From Owenia fusiformis (lineage: Eukaryota > Annelida > Polychaeta > Sabellida > Oweniidae): DNA of 64,000 nt. The notes below the pieces were generated by a model that was not told where the DNA came from, searched no databases, and worked only from the letters and a program-made list of their open reading frames with translations. Below, piece by piece: positions 1 to 13,000 of the stretch. Made by a program: the position numbers and the translations under genes. Numbering within the stretch: the first letter of the stretch is position 1; every line of letters starts with the position of its first letter. Location: positions 13,030,347 to 13,094,346 of the forward strand of contig CAIIXF020000009.1 of the NCBI GenBank assembly GCA_903813345.2, written 5' to 3'.

Positions 1-530
1 CATAATAAGGCACTTCCTTTCTTACAATTTTGAACATCAGTCTTAGATTTTTTTCGTGTCTTTTGTCAGTAAGCGATTTCCACTGTAAACATTTTAAAGT
101 TTTTGAGGTGTTAGAGCCATGCAGTACCCCAGCACATATAACAGCAGCTTGGTAGTGGATTTTATCAAGCTTTGACAAGGCCGCCAAGGATGACGATCCG
201 TAAATGGAGCTACAATATTCAAAATGAGACGCCAAATATGAATTATACATTATTTCAAGATGGTGCGACTGTATTTTGTTTGATATGAGCTTCAAAGGAT
301 TTAACAGTTTTGGAACTTTATTAGACAGATAGTTTATATGGTCATTAAAAGTCAAATTCTCATCTAAGATGAAACCCAGGTGCTTGTGTGATTGCTTTTG
401 GGGGATCATTTCACCGTCAAAGTAAAGCGGAGACATTTGAATATTTTTTGTCGGTTTGAGCGAAAAACTAAATGAGCACTTTTAGATGCTTTAAATTTCA
501 ATTGCCAGGTTGGGATAGTATTGCTAGAAT
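1..530 (-). mobile_element. LINE reverse transcriptase C-terminal relic
   Basis: Read on the minus strand, about 150 codons are open from roughly 455 down to the window edge. They give the post-catalytic (thumb and connection) part of a non-LTR reverse transcriptase: HKHLGFILDENLTFNDHI, then YNSYLASHFEYCSSIYG, then the LQWKSLTDKRHEKNLRLMFK type of ending. These are typical of CR1/L2-like elements. Near 470 the frame shifts by one base (WQLKFKASK lies in another frame), so the copy is decayed. The YADD core is missing upstream, and the C-terminal end continues beyond the window. The clade assignment is an inference. Confidence 0.75.
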
Positions 531-570
531 GCATTTCAATAGTAATTAAACTATTCAGTGTTATAAAATG

Positions 571-735
571 TAAAAAGTCTCTCATAAGCCGGTGCCGGCT
601 GGGCTGTGTGTTTTATTCAATTTTAGTGCAAAACATGTAATATTTTTTATGTATTTTTATGTATTTATTGTATTTGATATATTTACAGCGTGAGACTCTA
701 ATAAATATTTAACTAAACTTAACTAAGTAATAAAA
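571..735 (+). mobile_element. 3' tail of a LINE (same family as 28.5-32.1 kb and 62.3-63.4 kb)
   Basis: The stretch carries TCTCATAAGCCGGTGCCGG, a short stem-loop, followed by AT-rich sequence and a TAATAAA..TAAACTTAACTAA tail. The same arrangement (TCTCATAAG, stem-loop, CTGG, AT-rich, AATAAAC tail) ends the two LINE copies at 31,980-32,105 and 63,306-63,425, where reverse transcriptase coding sequence precedes it. No coding sequence remains in this copy, so it is a severely 5'-truncated insertion. Confidence 0.6.
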
Positions 736-832
736 GGGATTCTTAAACAACATTGGGCTAGCTCTATATTATTAATCTAAAAAGCAGGGCATTGAATGAT
801 TCTAAACTCTATATCAGACATGCCTTTACCAG

Positions 833-1033
833 TATGTAGATGGAGTGTTTGGAGTTCATGGCTAGCGGGGAGATGCTCAGTGACATGTGACGTGGGTACA
901 CGGAGTGAAACGCGAACAAGGACCAAAGAACACGTAAGAGGGCCGGCCATAGGAGATGGATGCTTCGGGAATAGTATTGAACAACGAGATGGAATACGAT
1001 GCAGCTATTCACCGTGTCCAACGCCTCCACCTG
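833..1033 (+). CDS. TSP1 domain exon 1
   Basis: The 201-nt exon is phase 1-1, between acceptor CTTTACCAG and donor GTATGT. It encodes 67 residues with the full TSP1 pattern: CRWSVWSSW tryptophan ladder, CSVTC, GTRSETRTRTK arginine strand and six cysteines, ending PCPTPPP. It is nearly identical to the exons at 1295, 10045 and 12106. About 50 bases before the acceptor are also shared with the next exon, which shows a recent tandem duplication of exon plus intron. Confidence 0.85.
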
Positions 1034-4000
1034 GTATGTTATGACCAAATACTTAGAACAAGGAAGTAGGTATCGAGTTAATTTTTTTTCATCCACCACA
1101 AGTTATCCCTGAAAATTTGAAGGTGATATCTGTAGCGGTTTTGGTGAAAGCTGCCGGACGTACGGACGTACGGACGGACGGACAGTCAGGCGGACGCGCC
1201 TAGGCCGACAATATGGCCCCACACTATGTGGTGGGGACATAAAAAGCAGGGCATTGAATGATTCTAAACTCTATATCAGACATGCCTTTACCAGTATGTA
1301 GATGGAGTGTTTGGAGTTCATGGCTAGCGGGGAGATGCTCAGCAACATGTGGCGTGGGTACACGGAGTGAAACGCGAACAAGGACCAAAGAATACGTAAG
1401 AGGGCCTGCCATAGGAGATGGATGTTTCGGGAGTAGTACTGAACAACGATATGGAATACGATGCAGCAATCCACCGTGTCAGTCGGATCCGCCTGGTATG
1501 TTATGATCAAATACTTAGTACATTTAGAAATGATGCTATTGGAAAGCTACCTACGATAAAGAATAGACTTTCATATTCTTTCGGATTTTGACTACGCATA
1601 TTGTATAAAATATAATGCTACTACAACAAAGTTAAATCAAACTCTGTCTCTATAACATCACTTGTTATTCAATTTTGATCATTAACTTTTATTACGAATT
1701 TTGTTAGAATCATATACTGTACGAAGCAATTTTGCAATCTTGCAAGCATGTCTATATTATTTAGTATTACATACATGTACTTAGCGAAGCATTTGTACGG
1801 AAGTCAATAGAGCTGAAGGTCGGCTATATATTCCTGTATTACATACCCATCGAAGCATTTGTATTGAAGTCAATGGAGCTGAAGGTCGGCTATATATTCC
1901 TGTGTAGCCGCCAAACCTTTTACCATGACAATCTTATGACGTCATCGGGACGTCATGTTTCATTTCTTCCTACTTTCACTCGCACACAGACACGTGGCGT
2001 CATTGATATAACGTAGCCATGATATAAAAGTATGTAATACAACAGTTATGTCCGTATCATTAAATATATGCCTTCGGTCTGTCGTAATATAACCCTCGCA
2101 AGCTCGGGCTATATTGGTGACAGACCTTAGGCATATATTCAATGATAGGGACATAACTGCTAAGTATAGCCGCCAAACCTTTTACCATGACAATCTTATG
2201 ACGTCATCGGGACGTCATGTTTCATTTCTTCCTACTTTCACTCGCACACAGACACGTGGCGTCATTGATATAACGTAGCCATGATATAAAACTATGTAAT
2301 ACAACAATTATGTCCGTATCATTGAATATATGCCTTCGGTCTGTCGTAATATAACCCTCGCAAGCTCGGGCTATATTGGTGACAGACCTTAGGCATATAT
2401 TCAATGATAGGGACATAACTGCTAAGTATACCTGTAGCTGCCAAACTTTTTACCATGACAATCTTATGACGTCATGTTTCATTTCCTCCAAAGTTTATTC
2501 GCACACAGACGTGTAATGTCATTTATCCCATACTTGGACGTATTACAGGTACATAAAGCCAGTTTGTAAAAACTTATATTTTCATCAGCGGGCAGATATA
2601 GCTTTACGTCCCGCTCCGAGCGGGCAGATATAGTATATCTGCCCGCTACGTCATAATCGTCGCTCGCATATTTGTTCATAATTTGTAACGTTCGCGTAAT
2701 GACTGTAAACGACAATGGAGAAAACACAGACAATCGGGATCTGGTTGATAGCAAGGAGCATCCTTAATCAATCAAAAATTCGAGAAAATAAATATGGGAA
2801 TATTTGAGAGAACAGGAAAATCCACCCACGGCCAAGAAAACAAAACTGGACATGAATATTCTAAAATATTTCCACGATTGAACAATGTGAACCAGATGAC
2901 CAAGATTGGTATGGGATAAACATATTATCCTATAGTCGGTTCAGGATATTGGGATTATCCCTTGGCCAATATAACATATTTTCCCTCGGGACCTGCGTCC
3001 CTCGGGCAAATATATTATATTTGCCTCGGGATAATCCCAATATCCTGAACCTCATACAGGATAATCTCTATTGATATAGCGTAGCCATGTAATATGTAAG
3101 GTAAAGGTATGTAATACCTTTTATCCCATACTTGGATGTGTTACAGAATACAGGTACATAAAGCCGGTTTGTAAAAACTTATATTTTCATCAGCGGGCAG
3201 ATATAGCTTTACGTCCCGCTCCGAGCGGGCAGATATAGTACATCTGCCCGCTACGTCATAATCGCTGTTCCCGTATTGGTCCTGGTTCTTTGTTTGTAAC
3301 GTTCGCATAGTGTAAACGACAATGGAGAAAAACGCAGACAATCGCGATCTGTTTGATGCTTTAAAGAAGGGAAGGAGCAGTATGTCCCGTTCATAATCAA
3401 AGATTTGAACAGGAAAATCCGACTTCGGATAAGAATACAAAACTGGACATGAATATTTTAAAATAATTCCACAGTTGGTTGCAAAGTTTCTGAACTGTGG
3501 CCAATTGAACAATGTGATTGGTATGGGATAAACAGATCATCCTATAGTCGGCTCAGGATATTGGGATTATCCCTTGGCCAATATAATATATCTGCCCTCG
3601 AGACCTACGGCCCTCGGGCAGATATATTATATTGGCCTCGGGATAATCCCAATATCCTGAACCTCATATAGGATAATCTCTATTAAGGTATGTAATGCCT
3701 TCGGTCTGTCGTAATATAGCCCTCGCAAGCTCGGGCTATATTAATGACAGACCTCAGGCATATATTCAATGATAGGGACATATGACTGCTAAATATCAAT
3801 TATTCAAGTGTGTTATTGGGGCGATTGGGATGAATGGAGGATGGAGGGAAAATGTGTGAAAACAAATTCACCGAGTACTCCTTCTTGTATTTGCCCTGGT
3901 ACGACACCTGAGGCCTAAATAAAGTCTTTGGAGTGCTTTGTCTATGAAAGTCTAGTGTCCAAATTTTAAATTCGTTTGGCCTACGTATGCGTAATTTCTA

Positions 4001-7000
4001 AAAATTCGAAATCCTATAATTGCGTGGGTCTCACTTTACTGGATTAAAAATTTGTCTCCTCAAACACGTAGTCTTGGCGATGGAATAAAAATGGTTCGGC
4101 TTTTACAATTAATTGTTTATTTACAATAGTTTAGATTTTAAAACAAGTATGAACTAGAAATATTATTGCATCGATCAAAGAACGTGCACAATCAAAGATC
4201 TGTTTGATAGTTGAGATCCGTCCGCATCAACACTATAGATATGGAGACGTTGTCCCGTTTGAATGCAAGGCCCGAAATTATGATATTGTGATTTTTTCTC
4301 AAGTTTGTCGTTGGAGCGAATGGAACAGATGGCAAGTTAAACGATGTTCGGTAACGTGCGGCCAAGGTACGCGTGCTAAATACCGAACGCGAACCAAACA
4401 ATTTGGGCCTTTCGGTGTCTCTAACTGCCGGGGAATGTCTCAGCAGTATGACAACGAAATATGTGGAAGTGGAACTTGTGCTAGGCGAGGTGCGTACCAT
4501 TATTTAATAAATAAGTCACAAACATTAAACGCGTATTGTTTATTGTTAACGTGAATACCTTAGACAGCTTTCGATATAAGTTTTCAGCCAAATTTATACT
4601 GAAACGTTTACCTTAAATGACGTAAACATCACGCATGGGCGTAGCGCCCGGTACGCTGGGTACGCACAGGCGTACCAGATGGTTGCAAATTCACTCCTAA
4701 TACAACCAAATTTCCAAATTTTCCTGGGGGAGAACCCCCACACCCCCCCCCCCCCCCCCTGAATGCTCTTTTTTTAACCACTCAACTTTTGTTCCTGTGG
4801 TGGTGGCGTACTACTTAGAAAAATAGCGCTACGCCCATTGGGGAGGACAGTTTCCAAAAGACACCAGGAAAGTACATTTTATTCACGCCCGGTGATCGTA
4901 CAAAAATGATGGAGGGGGGATTAGGCGATTTCTGCAAGAAAACTCAACAAATTTGGAAGATTTATTTGTTCCATCGTGGTCGTGTAGACCATTTTATATA
5001 ATATGACACCATCCGATTGAAAATCCTTCGTTTCGTTGTAGAGTTTGAGGCTAAAATTGAAACAAGGGGTGTCATGAGCGACCAAAACACAAGAAAAAAA
5101 CTCTCGGGTTTCCCTTCACATTGCAGTCGCAATTGCTCTCAATACGCTAGACTAAATCATAATGTATTTATACATATGAGTAACACACAATTGATAGTTA
5201 ATCGAAATGATATACGTACGTGTATTACTTGTGAATTTTGCAATAACCTTGTTTAAATGTACCTCTTTTGAAGGTGTCACTGTTCAAATTTCCCTCCATT
5301 TTCCACAAATTGGAAATCTGTAGTGAATAATTGTTTGGTCGGTCATGACACCCATGGTGTCAATTTTAGCCTCTAACTCCACATGAAAACAACGGTTTTC
5401 AATGGGATGATGTCAAATTGTTGGCAAATAATTTATATTAAAATGATATATAAGACATGAAATGATCATAATTATGATATTCATCTTTAAACTTGGGTAT
5501 TGCTTTTGAGGCCCACCCTGTATATGTGATTATGTAAAACAAGTATTAAGTGTCTATCCATCTACTGTATGTTACGTTTTTATACTAAGGTTACAAACCG
5601 AATCAGTAGTGGAAACAAAGACATGTAATTCAAATAGATAAATCATTTTAAGGAACTCGTTCATTCAATTCCTGGTGGATCTAGTTTCCAGACATGCAAT
5701 CGATTTAAGTACAGAAAAGAGCATACGAGTGGATTAAATAAGAGCGCTAATAAGCTCTTAACTTATTTTCACACAGGGTAAAATACGAGGGGTGATTCAA
5801 AAGTAATGGACAAAATTTTATAGGCACGCTTACCTTTACCAGATTTGAATGAAACTTTGTACAAATAAAGATCAATCAATTATCCATTAGATATTAAAAT
5901 TTTATTAACTAAATGCAAATACATTTTGAGATAGAGCACTTCTCTTGGATCATGGTGCATAGTATGCGGTTTCAAGTGTCAGTTTCATGTGAGCTACTCA
6001 TACATGTGATAGTTCCGATCACTCCTTACAAACATCCAATCAGCACCTTTAATCCCTGCCACATTGCTTTCCCGCGCTTACTTTGCATGTTAATCTGTTG
6101 GTTTTTCAAGTGTCAGCCATGTGTAATCAACTCATATTGCAAAACTATTTCATAAATAAATTATATGCATTTTTTAATTCTTCAGTTTTGTTATTATTGT
6201 TGTCTATCAACGTCGCCAAAATGTCAAAGGTCAAAGCCTCGCTTTGGTAGTGAGAAAATTAAAATCAAAATAAACACTAATCAGCTGCAATTCTCGTTGT
6301 TATGGTGCGTTCGTGGTGATTCCAAGGGTAAACCAGTGTGGTAATTTAGAGGTACCGGTAGTCAGGTAGTGTATGAATAGAACAGAGTAAAGCTTGACGA
6401 ACGTAAAAAATAAACGCTGATATATCATTTTTCCAATTTTTTTCAACTTTCAAGATCGAAGATGAAGATTTCATTTGAAATTATCAGTTCAAATTTCCCG
6501 CCGGTTAACCGACTTTAACCGGTAAAAACATCCGGTTAACCGGTTAATACTCAAGCAGTTAATTGACACCACTAGTGCATACACCCGGAATCCATTTTAA
6601 GGCTATTTTCATCATAATAACAAACGGATTTTCAATGAAAAGTTTGCTGGTGCAATATATTTTGCAATGCAAGATGTATATGAAAAGCATATCGCAGTAA
6701 GTTCAATAATAATCCATATCATTCCTTATTATTCCTGATGATCATCCATTTGAATTATATTCAATTCTCAATGTATTCTCCTCCAAGTTCAATTACTTTC
6801 TTCTGTCGGCGCACCCATGCAGAGAACACATGCCCAAATCCATCAGCAGCCATGCATGGTGTTCAGCTGTTTATGTACAGCCATTTTCAGCTCAGCTAAT
6901 GTCTGAAAGGATTGTCCCTTTAATGCCATCTTGAGGGTGGGAAAAAGATAGAAATCACAAGGAGCAGTATCAGGGCTATATGGAGCATGTGGAAGTTGAG

Positions 7001-10000
7001 GCATGTCCATGAATGCTGCAAGAGTATCCTGAACTAGCTTGGACCTATGTGCTGGGGCATTGTCTATGTGTAACAAACGATTGTCTCTTGTGTCTTTCCT
7101 TTTCTTTTGAAGTGCCTGTCCAAGATTGCATTTTAGAACCTGAAAGTGAAATATCATTATTTATTTATTCATTCATTTATTTATTTATCTATTTTCAAAT
7201 TATTAATCTTGCTTAAAGCTATTATGACTTCATTCTCTCCTTTTAAATTGACAATGATTAAAACGGATGAAAATATCATGTTTACCTTGGTGAAGTATTT
7301 CCCTGTGATAGTCTGATGAGGAGGAACATAGTGGGTCAGGATCACGCCATCATAATCGAAGAAGGGAACAATCATCACTTTGTCAGAGGATCTGCTTTGC
7401 CTAGCCTTTGTTGGGCGCCGCTCACCCTTTTTGATATACTGTGTATATTGTAGTTTAGTTTCTGGATCTCTAAAGTATAGCCATGATTCGTCAGTAGTGA
7501 TTATACGCTTTAGGAATCCTTCTCCTTCAATGTTGTATTGCTTCAGAAAATCCTGCGCAACTTCGACACGTTGTTTCTTTTGTTCTTCGGTAAGAAGCTT
7601 AGGAATCCACTTGGCACACACCCTTTTCATATTTAGGTCGCATTTTACAATCCTTTGTACTGTAGAGTAGGACACATCTGTAATGGAACTTATTTCTCTC
7701 AGTGTCAATCTCCTGTCTGCATTTAGGATGGACTCTACATGGTGAATAGTGTTATCAGTGCGGCCAGTCTTGGGCCTTCCAGATCGCTTTAGATCTAAGA
7801 CTCTCGTATCCCCTTCACTAAAGTGTTTGTACCATCGCTCAATGGCTTAATTGCCTTGACAAGGCCTTGTCTCCATGTGTCTCTTTTATTTTCTTGACAA
7901 CTGCCTGCCTTGTCTCTCCAGTAGCTACCAAATATTCAATAACAATCCTTTGCTTAACTTTGATTTGTTGTAAAGTAGACATTTCTTGGATGTGTGTGAG
8001 TCTAAGAGTCTGATCTACTTTCTGACTCACTGTGACTCATCATTCTTAGAAATATCATTGTGATGTCATAGCACAATTGGTTGCTGAATTTAGAACTCAA
8101 CAGCAAACACATGGGCATGTGAGTCTTGCTTGACAATTGCATTACCATGCTTGTTAGACATATCATATGTGGTAATTGAGTCATTAAAACGAAATCAAGC
8201 AAAAATGACAAAAACATTCAATTATCATTAAAAAACCAATTCCACCCATGCTTACCCTTGTTACCATGGTTACGCATAGCTGAAACAATTTCAAATGCAT
8301 TTAAATGAGAATTCGACACAAAGTAGAGAATTGATTGATCTATTCACTGTGAAAAAATTAGACTGATTGGGTGAAATTTAGTATGCCTATAAAATTTTGT
8401 CCATTACTTTTGAATCTCCCCTCGTATGTATTACAATATAAGGTACCACTCTTCATGGAATACAACTAGAAACGTTGTGCATGCTTCTATAGGCCTTTTC
8501 ATTTTTAGTTTTTTATCAAGCTCTACGTTCCAATTAGTCAGGGAACGATAGAGGATGCCAAGCACACTCCCCTCCACACGTTTGGCAACCTTAACACCCT
8601 CATTGAAGTACGTTATTACTATTAGGAAAATTTGGAGGCATTGAAAATGAAGTCAAGTTACATTCCCATCAATATTATAAGTATTTTCTTCACAGGTATG
8701 TAAATGAAAATTCAAACAGAAAGAGGCATTTAACACGTAGTTCAAATGGGGGCTAAGGTTGCCAAACTTATGAAGGAGAGTGTATTTATGAACAGTATTT
8801 GCATAATAATATAGAGATTTGAATTTCTAATTTCAAGGATCCACTTGTATAGCTTGATATTTCTGATTTGATATTTTGTATAGTTGATACAATAGTTACT
8901 ATTACACACCATCTAGTTTGCATATGGAGTGACTGGACCAGGTGGCGCCAGGGCGGTTGCTCGGCGACATGTGGAGTAGGCAGTCGGACGGAGACACGAA
9001 CTAGATCAAAACTGTATGGCAATTCGGAGTCTGGCGAGGGAGTCGTAGAATGCATTGGAAATAATATCCAACAGAAAACTATATCTTGCCGCAATGATGT
9101 GTGTAAATCGCGAGGTACATTATCTCAAAATATAAACACCCGAATATTTCGTCAAAAAATGAGCTCATATTATTAAACATAATTTGCCAGAATTCAGTTT
9201 TTATAAAGCAATGATGTGTGCATCTTTGTTCTTTTGCAAACAATCATGCAGAGTAAAGCCTCGAAACTATTGCACTATTTGTGTTTCAACTTAGTATGTA
9301 GATGGAGTAGCTGGTCATCCTGGGAACAAGGAGCTTGCTCAGTAACGTGTGGCCAAGGTATGCAGTCTAACACGAGGTGGAGGTCAAAGACTTACACATA
9401 TGAACAGTATGGTCAGCCAGAATGTCTCGGAGATGGAATCGAGCGCAGAAATGTGGCGTGTAACATGCAGCCGTGCCCAACGCCTACCGGTATGCTTTTT
9501 CTGTAATGGGTTTTACAAAAACATGGAGCCGCCAAAAATCAGATATACAAATATCTCAGACACAAATGTAAATGCATTATTGTTCTGTAAAAACATTTGG
9601 AATTAAAATATCAGAAACAATGACACATTTCAGAGGCGGATCTGGGAACAAACAGGGGGGGGGGCAAATTCAATTTCTGATAAAAAATTCTGGGCTTGTG
9701 GTACCAATATTTGAAAATTCGAAGCCCATTTTCTTCAAAATTTGGCCTAAATTAAAAAATAAGGCCTTAAAAGGCCCACCTTTTGGGGCTTTAAGGACTT
9801 TTTGGCCCCTGCCCCCCCCCCCCGTTCCGCCAGTGCTTGTTGTGGTCATTCAAAATACATATGGATATCTCATGTGACTAAGACATAAAACTAAATGTTA
9901 TGTGTAGCACCTATAAGTGACATCGTTGAAGTTTAATGCTTAATGTAAAAAGCACACACGGACCAATAGGACTAGATTGCTAAACATATCTGAAAAGGCC

Positions 10001-13000
10001 CCTTTGATTTCTATCTTTTGAAACTGAAACAATTTCAATTTCAGTATGTAGATGGAGTGTATGGAGTTCTTGGCTAGCGGGGAGATGCTCAGTGACATGT
10101 GACGTGGGTACACGGAGTGAAACGCGAACAAGGACCAAAGAAATCGTAAGAGGGCCTGCCATAGGAGGTGGATGCTTCGGGAGTAGTATTGAACAACGAG
10201 ATGGAGTGCAGTGCCGTAATTCGGCGTGTCCAGTTCCTACGCCTGGTATGTTATGACTAAATACTTAAAACATTCGAAAATCATTCTCTAATATCAAAAA
10301 ACTGCTCAGGATAACGAAAAGAATAAAATTGCTACAAAAATCAAAATCGAACTGTATAAAAACAATAATATCACTCATCAAATTTTATTTTATCATTAAA
10401 CATTTAACATATTAAATGGAATTACGCTAAACCATAGAATACGAAACAATTTTCCAATGTTGCAAGCATGCCTATGATTACCATTTCAAATATATTTGAG
10501 TGTGGCATAGGAGTAAATGTATGGATAAGCACCGAAATGTGACACCTTTAGTTGCATATTTAGTTGTGATGAGATACTTTACATTGCGGTTTATGTAAAA
10601 ATCACGGATCATTTACGATATTACAGTAACTGCTACTTTACCTACTAACGTACAACTAACGCTACTAACGTATCTGAAAATACCCCTCTGATTAATCAAA
10701 ACAATTTCCCCGAAATCAAATCTGACTTTACATTTAAGATTTGACCTTAAACGACCTTTTCAGGGTCAAAAAGGTATTTTTTCAAAACTTGCTTCAAATT
10801 GACCATTTTTTCTGAATCATCAACAAGTTCTTAAAAGTTCAAATCTGACAATAATTTTGACTTCCAATGGCTTTGTCAAGGTCAAACAAATTTGACCTTT
10901 AATGACCTTCCCAATGTCAAAATGGTATTTTTTCAACCTGCTTCAAATTGACTATTTTTTCAAATTCATCTACAAGTTCTTAAAAGTTTAAATCTGACTA
11001 TAGATTTGACCCCTTCAATGACTTTCCCAAGGTCAAAAAGGTCTTTTTCAACCTGCTTCAAATCGACCAGTTGTTTTTCAAATTCATCAATAAGCTCTCA
11101 AAAGTTCAAATCTGACTTTAGATTTGAAAGGAGTGGTATCGATATTGAGAACATTTGAACACTCATTTCTCTTAAACCAGTCATAAAAAATCTAAAAATT
11201 CATCGTCAATTTAATGGTCATCTTTTGAATGCTAACAATATAATTTAAAAAATATATATATACTTTCATCTATATTGTTTTATAAAACACATGAAACACT
11301 TGTTTTGTTCTTGAAATCATGTTTCCAGAGTAAATGTACATCTTTGGACCTCGTTGGAACAAAACGACATAAACATAACATGTTTAGGTCTCTCAATATT
11401 GTAATTATACAAAGGAAATTTTGGTTGATTTAATGAAATAAAAGGTTTATCTTGATTTTCATCTATTTGGGGGGGATTTTGTTTTAATTTTTTGAATACT
11501 TTTTTAAAATTAACCAAAAATTCCTTTGTATAACTATAATATTGAGAGATCTAAAAACATGCTGTAGATAAGATACTATTTTGTTCCAACGAGGTTCGGA
11601 AAGACATTTAATTTCATTCTCAAGAATTGGTAGAAAGGAGCAAAAACAATTGCACTAATAAAACAAAAAAATGTTAACATAAACAATTATATAAAATATT
11701 TCTAGATAATTTTCGCATTAAATTGTTGTCAACATTACATAGAATACCGTGTTTTTTACAGAATGTTTTCAATGATTGGTTTAAGAGAAAAACATTGTTG
11801 AATTCAGTTCTCCATATCAATACCACTCCTTTCACCTTCAATGACATTCTCATGGTCAAAAAAGGTATTTTTCAACTTACTTTAAATTGACCATTTTTTT
11901 AAAATCATCTTCAGAGTTTTCAGAAAATCAAATCTGACTTAAGATTGAACTAATAATGTAGTAAACAACCAGGTGGTGACATTTTGTCATGTTAATGCCC
12001 TGTATGGAGTTGATGGTATTAAAATTCTGAAAGGCAGGGCACCTTTGAATGCATTAACTATCCATGATTGATATTAAAACTCTATATCAGACATGCCTTT
12101 ACCAGTATGTAGATGGAGTGTTTGGAGTTCATGGCTAGCGGGGAGATGCTCAGTGACATGTGACGTGGGTACACGGAGTGAAACGCGAACAAGGACCAAA
12201 GAATACTTAAGAGCGCCTGCCATAGGAGATGGTTGCTTCGGAAGTAATATTCAAGAACGAGGTGGAATACAATGCCACAATCAGGCGTGTCCAGTTCCAA
12301 CGCCTAGTAAGTTCTGATCGGCTACCAATTAAAGATATGTAACAAGGAAACGGAAACATAATTGATTTTCATTTTTCTGTTTCTAGAAAAATATGAAAGG
12401 GAAATTAGTTGATAAGCTAGATTTATTAAACACCAATCAATTAATGTACATTCAATTAGCATATACTCAATCAAATGAAACATAAACTAACATATATTCA
12501 GCTGACTATAATACGATGCATATAATTTCATTTCTTACCAAAACAGATATAAATTAAACACCAAACAAAGGGAGCTAATTCCTTAGTTATGTTTTATAAC
12601 CAATTTTGAATCAGATTTTTAATAAGTACATACTATAACATTTACACCAGTCTAAATATCTGTGCCAACTTCTAGTATTTTCCGTTGATATTAATCATGT
12701 ATATTACTTCTAAAAGTACAGGATTTGAGAGTTTGGAGTACTTGGATTATGGGGGAAAAATACGAATATCATTTTTAACCAAATATGACTGGCAAAGCAC
12801 CTGCTTTATGCCATGCACAAACCTTTTGAAGCAAATTGTTTCAATATTACCTATACTAAAGGTTGTCATTTAGTCACATGGGTTATTGGATTATAGAGAC
12901 AAAATGTGTACCCTCATGTGCACTCATTAGGGTACTGCACGCAATATAGAACGAGTTAGTTCCAATTTAAGATGATTTCGATCTTTATTACAGGTTGTGT

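Noticed and set aside
12685-12873. Open frame beginning after AAAGTACAG with weak similarity to the module start
   Set aside because: The cysteine and tryptophan pattern is absent; AT-rich sequence can produce this by chance. Only the 12881-12960 fossil is supported.
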